Part shown: positions 15,988-22,710 of the stretch, one piece after another
Layout of the letters: each line of letters begins with the position of its first letter
How positions within the stretch are numbered: the stretch's first letter is position 1
Assembly (NCBI GenBank): GCA_047618565.1
Contig: JBLHKW010000035.1
Span: 1 to 36,393, forward strand
Length of the DNA stretch: 36,393 bases
Direction: 5' to 3'
Origin: JBLHKW01 sp047618565
Lineage (GTDB): Bacteria; Planctomycetota; UBA1135; GCA-002686595
Translations under genes and position numbers: made by a program
The notes under the pieces: model-generated
What the model was told of the DNA's origin: nothing
Database searches by the model: none
What the model saw: only the letters and a program-made list of their open reading frames with translations

Positions 15988-15993
15988 ACTATA
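15988..15993 (-). promoter_or_regulatory. -10 element TATAGT, predicted leaderless start of ispD
   Basis: On the minus strand TATAGT (15993 to 15988) ends 7 nt before the ispD ATG at 15980. A TTGAAA lies only 11 nt further upstream, too close for a normal -35, and no Shine-Dalgarno is present. Confidence 0.55.
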
Positions 15994-16056
15994 GAAGCCC
16001 TTCTTTTCAAAGCGTAGTGTGCCGGAGCGCTGGCTTCTCAGTGTCTGCGCATCATC

Positions 16057-16620
16057 TTGAAGAATCCCGAGGACAGCAGTGCGGCCGAGGCAGGCCTGGC
16101 TTCGGTGCCCGAGGATTTCCCCTGGCCCATCGTTCTGGGGATCGATCCGGGCACCCTGGTGGTGGGGTACGGCGCCCTCGTGTGCCGCGGGGTGGAACCT
16201 CGCTTCCTTGCGGCGGGTACCCTGCGTGCGCCGCGTAGCGCTTCCGTCCCCGAACGCCTGGGGGTCCTGAGTCGCGAATTCGACCTCATCCTGGAGCGTC
16301 TGCGGCCGCGGGTCGTGGTGCTCGAGGAGGCCTTTGCGGCGCGCAATGTGCAGTCCGCCCTGCGGATCGGCGAGGGGCGCGGGATGCTCCTGGCGGCGGC
16401 CGTGCGCTTCGGGGCCGAGGTGGTGCAATTCCCGCCTGCGGTCGCCAAGAAGGCCGTCGCGGGCAACGGGAGGGCGAGCAAGGAGCAGGTGGCCGCCATG
16501 GTGGCCCGTTCCCTGGGCCTGACCGAGGCCCCGAAACCGCTCGACGCCTCCGATGCGCTCGCATTGGCGCTGGCGCACGTGTACAAGAGTCGCAGCCGGG
16601 CGGTGAGCCCAAGCCGATGA
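16057..16620 (+). CDS. ruvC: Holliday junction resolvase RuvC
   Basis: RuvC is the dimeric endonuclease that resolves Holliday junctions with RuvAB. The 187-residue frame shows the expected acidic catalytic residues: Asp30 in LGIDPGT, Glu90 in VVLEEAF, and Asp163/Asp166 in LDASDALALALAH. It also has the AARNVQSALRIGEGRGM and GNGRASKEQVAAMV segments. The start is unclear: the TTG at 16057 gives a 24-residue extension before the core, and an in-frame GTG at 16105 would give a more typical N-terminus. The gene is divergent from ispD and overlaps the next gene by 4 bp (ATGA). ruvA and ruvB are not in the window. Confidence 0.94.
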   Translation: MKNPEDSSAAEAGLASVPEDFPWPIVLGIDPGTLVVGYGALVCRGVEPRFLAAGTLRAPRSASVPERLGVLSREFDLILERLRPRVVVLEEAFAARNVQSALRIGEGRGMLLAAAVRFGAEVVQFPPAVAKKAVAGNGRASKEQVAAMVARSLGLTEAPKPLDASDALALALAHVYKSRSRAVSPSR

Positions 16621-17531
16621 GTGCCCCGAATCTCGATGCAGACCGACGCCAGGACCTGGAGCGTGAGCTCGCGGGCGTCATCAGGGACTTCGAGATCGTC
16701 GATCGCGACCTCGTGGTGGGCGACTCCCTCTCGATCGACTGGCTGGGGTTCGACGGGGAGGGCGCGCTGGTGCTCGTGCTCTGGACTGCCGGGGAGGGCG
16801 GGCGCGTCGTGCTCGACCTGCTGGACGCCCTGGCATTCGTGCGTACTCACCTGGATGTGCTGGCCCGACACTGGCACCTGGCGGCGCCCGAAGCCCCAGG
16901 CGCCGATGGCGGACCCGTACCCATCGACGATACGGCGCACACTCCGGTCCGGGCCGTCTGCCTGGCGGAGCACTTCGACACCGAGGCGCTCCAAAGACTG
17001 AGCGTGTGGGGCAGCGCTGAACTCGACCTGTTCGAGGTGCGTACCGTGCGCAGCGAGAGAGGCGAGGGCGCCTACCTCGTACCGGCTCGCGGCCCCGCGG
17101 GCGAGCCCGGAGCTGCCGCCGTCAGGGCATCGTTCTTCGATGGCGTTCCCGAGCAATTCCACGTCCTGGGCCGCGCATTCATCGAGCGCATGTCGCGCGT
17201 CGACGAGGGCGTCAAGCTGGTCGAGGGTGAAGGTGCTGCCGACTGGTTCTATCGGGGCCAGAGGCTGGGCGCGTTGCGTGCGGGCGAGGTACGCCTGGAG
17301 GCAAGCCTGGCTGGATCGACGACGCCCCAGGGCGTACTCGGCGAGGGCGACGTGGATGATTTCGTGGACCGTGTTCTGGCGCGACTCGTCGAGCTCAGTG
17401 ACGACCTCACAGGCGATGACGATGACCTGGCCGAGATCGACGATGGGGATGAACTGGAGCAGGTAGAGCTGATCCCCATGGATTCCGAGCCTCTATTGAC
17501 GCCAGAAGAGATCGCGGCCTTCCACGACTAG
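16617..17531 (+). CDS. Unknown protein with nuclease-like N-terminal pattern and acidic tail
   Basis: This 304-residue protein is co-translated with ruvC (ATGA overlap). Residues ~12-85 follow the order seen in DUF91/NucS-type PD-(D/E)XK domains: an N-terminal helix, DLVVGDSLSIDWLGFDGEGA, then a hydrophobic strand and a helix with LLDALAFV. Asp41 would fit the first metal ligand, but the E-x-K strand reads LVLVLWT (51-57), without the acid and lysine. It may be a non-catalytic relative. The middle has no motif I recognise. The C-terminal ~45 residues are very acidic (DDDDLAEIDDGDELEQVE) and end in LTPEEIAAFHD, like the short EI..F/L peptide of FliM/FliN-type proteins. The fold assignment is by pattern only. 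Confidence 0.6.
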   Translation: MSAPNLDADRRQDLERELAGVIRDFEIVDRDLVVGDSLSIDWLGFDGEGALVLVLWTAGEGGRVVLDLLDALAFVRTHLDVLARHWHLAAPEAPGADGGPVPIDDTAHTPVRAVCLAEHFDTEALQRLSVWGSAELDLFEVRTVRSERGEGAYLVPARGPAGEPGAAAVRASFFDGVPEQFHVLGRAFIERMSRVDEGVKLVEGEGAADWFYRGQRLGALRAGEVRLEASLAGSTTPQGVLGEGDVDDFVDRVLARLVELSDDLTGDDDDLAEIDDGDELEQVELIPMDSEPLLTPEEIAAFHD

Positions 17532-17734
17532 GAAGTCCCGTATAACGCTTTTGTTCTCGCTTTTGGGCGCGTAGGGGGCGTTTTCTCATACGGGGGAACG
17601 CGCCGTGCCCCGCCAATCGGGCGTTATCCTCCGATTGGCGCGCAGATCCAGCACATGCGGCCTTGGAACCCTGCCGCTTGTTTGCCAGCTTGAGTGTGTT
17701 CGGACGCTCCTCTGCAAGCGAAGGTGTCACGATC
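17532..17734. other. Intergenic region with repeats before the flhG-like gene
   Basis: 203 bp without a gene. It contains CCCGTAT/ATACGGG arms (17537-17543, 17588-17594), a doubled CGCTTTTG (17546-17553 and 17558-17565), and a possible -10 TATAAC (17541-17546). The 10-bp inverted repeat at 17611-17640 is listed separately. No convincing -35 was found. Confidence 0.5.
17611..17640. repeat. 10-bp perfect inverted repeat
   Basis: CGCCAATCGG (17611-17620) and CCGATTGGCG (17631-17640) with a 10-bp spacer. There is no T tract on either side. It lies 95 bp before the ATG at 17735 and could be an operator or a leader hairpin. Confidence 0.55.
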
Positions 17735-18655
17735 ATGAGTTGGATGCGGCCGCGGAGTCTTCTGCGGTTCAAAGGAAATCGGTCTTCAAACCGGCGCCTG
17801 GGGCCGGCGGGGACGGTGGTCACCAATCTCGACGTCCTGGCGCCCGTTCGGGCGGCTTCCATATGCATCGCCAGCGGCAAGGGCGGCACCGGAAAGTCGC
17901 TCGTGACGGCCTCTCTGAGCAGCCTCTTCGCGCGCATCGGAAAGACGCTCATCGTCGATGGCGACCTGGGAGTCGGTAACGCGCACATCCTGCAGAACGT
18001 GTCACCGCACACCAATTTCGCCAACCTGGTCTATGGCGGCGCGCCGATCGAGGAACTCGTAACGCCGTGTCGTCCGAACCTCGATCTGATAGGCGCAGGT
18101 TCGGGCATCGCGCGCCTTGCCTCGCTGTCCGGCCCGCAGATGCACGTCGTGGCGTCCGGCATCGAGAAGCTCGAGCTCGGGTACCAGTACCTGCTCGTGG
18201 ACTCCGCCGCCGGCATCTCCAACCAGACCGTCGCTCTGGCCGCGGCCTGCGACGTGGTCGTTCTCGTGACCACGCCCGACGTCACGGCCATGACGGACGC
18301 GTACGCGTTCTTCAAGGTCCTGTTGCAGCGCCGACCGAACGCGGTTCCGCTGCTCGTCATCAACCGCGTCACCTCGGAGGCCGAGGCACGTGGCGCCGCG
18401 CGCAGGATGTCCGACGTCTCGCGCAAGTTCCTTGGTCGCGAGCCGCGCTGGATCGGCAACCTGAGCGAGGACGGCGCCGCCCATCGCAGCGTCCAGCGCC
18501 GTCAGCCGCTGGTGCTCTGCCTGCCAGAGGCGCGCCTCAGTGCCGAGATCGGCATGCTCCAGGCCAGCCTCTTACGTGAGATAACGCGTGGCGTGACCCA
18601 CGGCCTCGGTCGCACGCTGCTGCGTCACGTTGAGCGCACTTCGATACGTGCCTAG
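17735..18655 (+). CDS. FlhG/MinD-type P-loop ATPase
   Basis: This 306-residue SIMIBI-class ATPase shows the deviant Walker A KGGTGKS (49-55), LIVDGDLGVGNAHIL (Asp75, Asp77), LLVDSAAGISNQTV and VTTPDVTAMTDAYAFFKVL. The last is the 'PxxTxxTDAYAxxK' signature that separates FlhG/YlxH from MinD and ParA. FlhG controls flagellar number and placement; homologues also act in pilus or secretion systems. The ATG at 17735 has AAGGTG ~9 nt upstream; the frame is open from 17663. The first ~40 residues are basic and not conserved. No flhF, fliA or other flagellar gene is present, so its target may be pili or another polar structure. The preceding protein's FliM-like C-terminal peptide is a possible link (inference). 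Confidence 0.85.
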   Translation: MSWMRPRSLLRFKGNRSSNRRLGPAGTVVTNLDVLAPVRAASICIASGKGGTGKSLVTASLSSLFARIGKTLIVDGDLGVGNAHILQNVSPHTNFANLVYGGAPIEELVTPCRPNLDLIGAGSGIARLASLSGPQMHVVASGIEKLELGYQYLLVDSAAGISNQTVALAAACDVVVLVTTPDVTAMTDAYAFFKVLLQRRPNAVPLLVINRVTSEAEARGAARRMSDVSRKFLGREPRWIGNLSEDGAAHRSVQRRQPLVLCLPEARLSAEIGMLQASLLREITRGVTHGLGRTLLRHVERTSIRA

Positions 18656-18846
18656 TGCCCTGTGGTGGGGCCTCTCATGTCATCGAGGGCTCGCCGGATT
18701 GTGAAGGTCGTGTTGGGGCGTGGGCGCAGGGTTGCTGAGGACCCGTGTGGCGGTTGAAATAGGGGGCGATGCAGCAGCACTGTGTGGGCATGTTTACCGC
18801 GCGGGCTATCCAGGGACCGCGCCGCCGGGGACGTTCCCTCCCTCCC

Positions 18847-18863
18847 GGCACCCGATGGGTGCC
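18847..18863 (+). promoter_or_regulatory. Hairpin just before the halogenase-like gene's ribosome binding site
   Basis: GGCACCC-GAT-GGGTGCC forms a 7-bp stem with a 3-nt loop, ending 7 nt before AGGAAG (18871-18876) and 16 nt before the ATG at 18879. It could influence ribosome access. Confidence 0.4.
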
Positions 18864-18878
18864 CTCCAGCAGGAAGTA

Positions 18879-20141
18879 ATGAGTCAGGAATTCGATCCCA
18901 ACTACGACGTCATCGTGGTCGGCGCCGGGCCGGCGGGCGCGTCGGCTGCGGCGATCCTGGCGGGCAACGGGCGGCGTGTCGCGTTGATCGAGAAGGAGTC
19001 GACGCCCTACTACCGCGTGGGGGAGTCTCTCATCCCGTTTTGCTGGTATCCGCTCGACCGGCTTGGACTTGTCGACGAGGTCGCGAGCTCGAGCTTTGTC
19101 GTGGAGAAGAACAGCGTTCAGTTCGCGGGCCTCTCCGGCAAGGTCTCCAAGCCGTTCTACTTCTTCCAGCACACGGATCATCCCTGCGCGCGAACCTGGC
19201 AAGTGGTGCGCCGCGAGTTCGATCGGATGTTGCTGCGGAACGCGCTCGAGAAGGGGGCGATCATGCACGCGGAGACGACCGTCAAGGGATTGTTGATGGA
19301 CGATTCCGGTCGGGTTACCGGCGTGCGGGCAGGCGATGCTGCACGTGAGTCCTTCGAGCTGAACGCGCCGCTGACGATCGACGCGAGTGGCCGCAAGGCG
19401 ATCTCCCAGGGGCAATTGGGTTGGCGCGTGCCCGACCCCGTACTGCGCAAGCTGGCGATCTGGACCTATTACGAGGGGGCGCTGCGGGACGAAGGCGTCG
19501 ATGAGGGAACGACCACAATTGCCTATCTGCCCGAGAAGGGCTGGTTCTGGTACATCCCGCTGCCCGATGATCGCGCGAGTGTCGGTGTCGTGGCGGAGAA
19601 GGACTACCTGTTTCGGGATGGGCGTGACCCGGCGCAGATCTTCGAGCGCGAGGTGAGGACGCAACCGTGGATTAGCGAACGGCTTGAGCACGGGCGACGT
19701 GTCGACGAGTTCCGTACAACGAGCGAGTTCAGCTACCGCTCGAAACACTGTGCCATGGATGGCCTCGTGCTCGCCGGCGACGCGTTCGCCTTCCTCGATC
19801 CGGTCTTCTCCTCCGGTGTGTACTACGCGCTCTGGAGCGGAGTCATGGCTGCGGATGCCGCACACGCAGCACTCGCGGCGGGGGACTGTTCGGCCGCACG
19901 CTTCACGGCCTACGGCGAGGAGTTCCGCAAGCAGATGGAACCTATGCGGCGGCTCGTCTACGCCTTCTACGACGGTGACTTCAACTTCGGCAAGTTCCTG
20001 AAGAGCCATCCTGGCTTCCGGTCCGAACTGACGGACTGCCTGATCGGCGACCTCGACCGCGACTTCGAGCCCTTCTTCAAGGCGGTCGCCGAGTTCGCGC
20101 ACGTGCCGGATCCGCTTGGCTACGGGGGCCCGCTGGTCTGA
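18879..20141 (+). CDS. Flavin-dependent halogenase-like oxidoreductase
   Basis: This 420-residue FAD enzyme starts at the ATG at 18879, chosen for AGGAAG just upstream and because the FAD-binding strand follows directly; the frame is open from 18720. It has the Rossmann GAGPAG (15-20), VGES (47-50), Lys77 in VVEKNSVQF, WFWYIP (222-227), GDA (300-302) and FLDPVFSSG (305-313). WxWxIP and FxxPxxSxG are motifs of flavin-dependent halogenases. Lys77 falls where the catalytic lysine of carrier-dependent halogenases (CmlS/PltA type) sits, followed by the x(G/S)-x-x-F pattern. Halogenases of this type chlorinate or brominate electron-rich substrates using FADH2, halide and O2. A geranylgeranyl-reductase-family role is the alternative. 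No biosynthetic neighbours or flavin reductase are nearby. Confidence 0.8.
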   Translation: MSQEFDPNYDVIVVGAGPAGASAAAILAGNGRRVALIEKESTPYYRVGESLIPFCWYPLDRLGLVDEVASSSFVVEKNSVQFAGLSGKVSKPFYFFQHTDHPCARTWQVVRREFDRMLLRNALEKGAIMHAETTVKGLLMDDSGRVTGVRAGDAARESFELNAPLTIDASGRKAISQGQLGWRVPDPVLRKLAIWTYYEGALRDEGVDEGTTTIAYLPEKGWFWYIPLPDDRASVGVVAEKDYLFRDGRDPAQIFEREVRTQPWISERLEHGRRVDEFRTTSEFSYRSKHCAMDGLVLAGDAFAFLDPVFSSGVYYALWSGVMAADAAHAALAAGDCSAARFTAYGEEFRKQMEPMRRLVYAFYDGDFNFGKFLKSHPGFRSELTDCLIGDLDRDFEPFFKAVAEFAHVPDPLGYGGPLV

Positions 20142-20284
20142 GTCGGCCCGGCGCCATTCGTCAGGTCAGCTCGCACGGCCTGGTCGGACTCGCCGGCGCC
20201 GCATCCGGACATCGGCGCGCGTGCTGACAGGCGACCCGCGGCGGAGGTCATCCACGGGCGGCGCAACGCTCCAGGGCCTCAGGT

Positions 20285-20315
20285 GGGGGCAGGCAAGGGG
20301 GGCTCGAGGGGGGGG
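20285..20315 (+). other. Potential G-quadruplex sequence
   Basis: Three G runs, G5 (20285-20289), G6 (20297-20302) and G8 (20308-20315), with loops of 7 and 5 nt. The G8 run can supply two G3 tracts, so the canonical four-tract pattern is met on the plus strand. A further G5 run lies at 20347-20351. Confidence 0.5.
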
Positions 20316-20360
20316 CGTCCCTGTAAGTTCGCGCCCACAAGTCGCTGGGGGCCGTTTTAG

Positions 20361-20392
20361 GGGGAGGCTCCAGAAGCGCTCCCCAGTATGAT
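20361..20392 (+). promoter_or_regulatory. Candidate promoter with overlapping inverted repeat
   Basis: GGGGAG (20361-20366) and CTCCCC (20379-20384) flank a 12-bp spacer and are followed 2 bp later by TATGAT (20387-20392), a good -10. The right arm occupies the spacer just upstream of the -10, and the left arm covers the -35 position, where no TTGACA-like hexamer exists. This fits a regulated promoter for the gene at 20479. Confidence 0.4.
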
Positions 20393-20478
20393 TCCCGGCC
20401 CCGCGCACCCATTCTGGTGCGCTGCAAGGGTGGCCATTCGCCACCTGCTGCCTGCTCACCAGGCAAGATGGAATAGGC

Positions 20479-22710
20479 ATGAAACCTCTGATCAGCTTGA
20501 TCTGTGTGTCCACCTTGCTCGTGTGCTCATCGGCACGCAGTCAGGCTGCCACCGAACCCTCCTCGATCGGCCGCCAGCACCAGGAGGGCGCTGTCGGCGT
20601 CCGTACTGGTTGGCTGAGCTGGCGTGGCCCTGACCAGAACGGGACGTCCCCCGAGACCGGGCTCATCGACACCCTTGTGGTCGACGGCGAGAACCACCTC
20701 TGGAGCTACCCGATCTCGGGCCGCGGCACGCCCGTCGTGTCGAATGGCCGGGTCTTCGGCATGGGCTATGAAGGCGAGGGAACGCAGCTCGAGGAGGTGC
20801 TCTTCTGCCTGGACGAGGCGACGGGAAGCCTGATCTGGGAGCACCGCAATCCCGACTTCCTGTCCGACGTGATCTACAGTCGCTACGCGATCGGATCGCC
20901 AACGGTCGATCCGGCGACCGGTAACCTCTTCGCGATGACGGCCGGCGGGCTGCTGCACGGATTCACTCCGGACGGGCAGCAGCTCTGGGAGCGCTCGCTG
21001 ATCGAGGACCTGGGCCGCCTTTCCTTCCCCAATGGTCGCGTCGGTGCTCCGCTGATTCTCGGCGATCGCGTCATCATCCACTTCATCTTCGCCGCCTGGG
21101 GCCCGCTCGGCCCGGCGCGCGATCGCTTCTTCGCGTTCGACAAGACCACGGGTGATGTCATCTGGGCGTCCACACCCGGTGGGCCCCCGAAGGACAGCTC
21201 CTACGGCATGCCCGTGTTCGAGGAGCGCGACGGACGTCAGCTGCTCTACGCTTGCCTTGGCGGCGGCCATGTCGCTTGCATCGATGCGCGCACCGGGGAT
21301 CCCGTGTGGCGCTTCCCGCTCGTCTTCGGCGGCATGAGCACCTCGGCCGTGCTCGACGGCGATCGAGTGATCGCGGTGCACGGCAAGGAGAACATCGACT
21401 CGTCGGCCATCGGGCGCATGGTGTCCCTGAGCCTCGACAAGGCACCGGACGAGACGGGTGTGCTGGCTGCTGGCGCCGAGGTCTGGCGCAACAAGGCCGT
21501 GGCTTTCACCAGCTCGCCGGTGCTGGCGGACAATCGCATCTATCAGACCGTACAGACGGGCGACCTGGTCTGCATCGATGCCGAGACCGGCGAGACCCTC
21601 TGGCATCAGAAGCTGGGGGCGGACCAGCTGCACGCTTCGCCGCTGGCGGCCGATGGCAAGCTGTACGTGCCGATGAACGACGGCAGCTTGTTCATCATCA
21701 AGCCTTCCGATGAGGGCATGGAGATTCTCGGCCAGGTGCAGCTCGAGGGTGCCTGCCTCGGAGCACCGGCCGTCTCGGGCGGTCGCATCTACGTACACAC
21801 GACCGATCGCCTTTATTGCTTCGGCAAGCCGGCCGACGGGGCACCCGTCTGGCCCACCATTCCCGAGGCCAGTGGCAGCGACGCCGTGCGCTTGCAACTC
21901 GTGCCCGCTGACGTGACCCTGCGCGCGGGCGAGAAGCCGAGCTTTACGGTACGTGCGCTCGATGCAAAAGGGCGCTTCGTGCGGGAGATTCCGAGCGATC
22001 AGGTGGCCTTCAGCAAGCCCCCCGTGTGCACCTCCGGCCAGCCCGGGGTGGGGACGGTCACGGCGACCTCGGGTGACCTCACCGGAACGGCGCGCGTGCG
22101 CGTGGTCCCGACGCTTCCGCACCATGAGGACTTCAGCTCCTTCGAGCTCGATCAGGGCGGCGATGCTCCCTTTGCATTCCCTCCCGGCCACTGGCTCGGT
22201 GCGCGCATCAAGTGGAAGGTCATCGACCTCGATGGGGAGCGCGTCGTGGCCCGGCGTCTCGACAATCCGCTCTTCCAGCGCACGATCAGCCTGCTCGGCG
22301 ACGACCAGGATTCGAACTACACGGTGCAGGCGGACATGATGTCCGACGGCAACCGCCGCACGCTCTGCATGATGGGCGTCATCAACCAGCGCTACCTGAT
22401 CCGCCTGAAGGGCAACCACCAGACGCTCGAGGTCAGCTCCAACAAGGAGCGCCTCATGGTCGACGTGCCGTTCAAGATCAAGAAGGGCGTCTGGTACACG
22501 ATGAAGACGCGCGTCGACGTCGCGAGCGATGGCAGCGGCTTCGTGCGCGCCAAGGTCTGGACGCGCGGGGAAGACGAGCCCGAAGCCTGGACCATCGAGG
22601 TCCCCGATCCCCATGTGCAGACCCACGGGGCGGCCGGCGTCTACTCATTTACGCCCCAGAGCCGCTTCGCAGCGTACATCGACAACATCCACGTCACCCC
22701 CAATGACTGA
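20479..22710 (+). CDS. Exported PQQ-like beta-propeller protein with C-terminal jelly-roll-like domain
   Basis: This 743-residue protein has a Sec signal peptide (…LISLICVSTLLVCSSARSQA). Residues ~45-450 are beta-propeller repeats of the PQQ/outer-membrane-protein-assembly type: WLSWRGPDQNGTSPETGL at the start, then recurring 'cID..TG..vW' units (VACIDARTGDPVWRF, LVCIDAETGETLWHQ). An Ig-like segment (~470-540) is followed by a ~190-residue C-terminal domain starting near HHEDFSSFEL and ending YIDNIHV. The last resembles the concanavalin/LamG-like modules often attached to planctomycete propellers. No catalytic motif or heme site is present. It would be a periplasmic or cell-surface binding or structural protein. 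The next gene, a second propeller, overlaps its end by 8 bp. Confidence 0.8.
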   Translation: MKPLISLICVSTLLVCSSARSQAATEPSSIGRQHQEGAVGVRTGWLSWRGPDQNGTSPETGLIDTLVVDGENHLWSYPISGRGTPVVSNGRVFGMGYEGEGTQLEEVLFCLDEATGSLIWEHRNPDFLSDVIYSRYAIGSPTVDPATGNLFAMTAGGLLHGFTPDGQQLWERSLIEDLGRLSFPNGRVGAPLILGDRVIIHFIFAAWGPLGPARDRFFAFDKTTGDVIWASTPGGPPKDSSYGMPVFEERDGRQLLYACLGGGHVACIDARTGDPVWRFPLVFGGMSTSAVLDGDRVIAVHGKENIDSSAIGRMVSLSLDKAPDETGVLAAGAEVWRNKAVAFTSSPVLADNRIYQTVQTGDLVCIDAETGETLWHQKLGADQLHASPLAADGKLYVPMNDGSLFIIKPSDEGMEILGQVQLEGACLGAPAVSGGRIYVHTTDRLYCFGKPADGAPVWPTIPEASGSDAVRLQLVPADVTLRAGEKPSFTVRALDAKGRFVREIPSDQVAFSKPPVCTSGQPGVGTVTATSGDLTGTARVRVVPTLPHHEDFSSFELDQGGDAPFAFPPGHWLGARIKWKVIDLDGERVVARRLDNPLFQRTISLLGDDQDSNYTVQADMMSDGNRRTLCMMGVINQRYLIRLKGNHQTLEVSSNKERLMVDVPFKIKKGVWYTMKTRVDVASDGSGFVRAKVWTRGEDEPEAWTIEVPDPHVQTHGAAGVYSFTPQSRFAAYIDNIHVTPND

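Larger units (their letters stand above)
20142..20478. other. 337-bp intergenic region upstream of the PQQ-like operon
   Basis: No gene is seen. It contains CGGCGCC/GGCGCCG arms (20149-20155, 20195-20201) just after the halogenase-like gene, which may be part of a terminator. It also has a G-rich tract (20285-20315), an inverted repeat (20361-20384) and a -10-like TATGAT (20387-20392). A GGTGGC-cattc-GCCACC hairpin lies in the leader, ~25-45 nt before the ATG at 20479. Confidence 0.55.

Noticed and set aside
20527..22626. 699-codon open frame on the minus strand
   Set aside because: It is antisense to the first propeller gene, with low-complexity composition and no recognisable motif. The plus-strand frame has a signal peptide and clear repeats.
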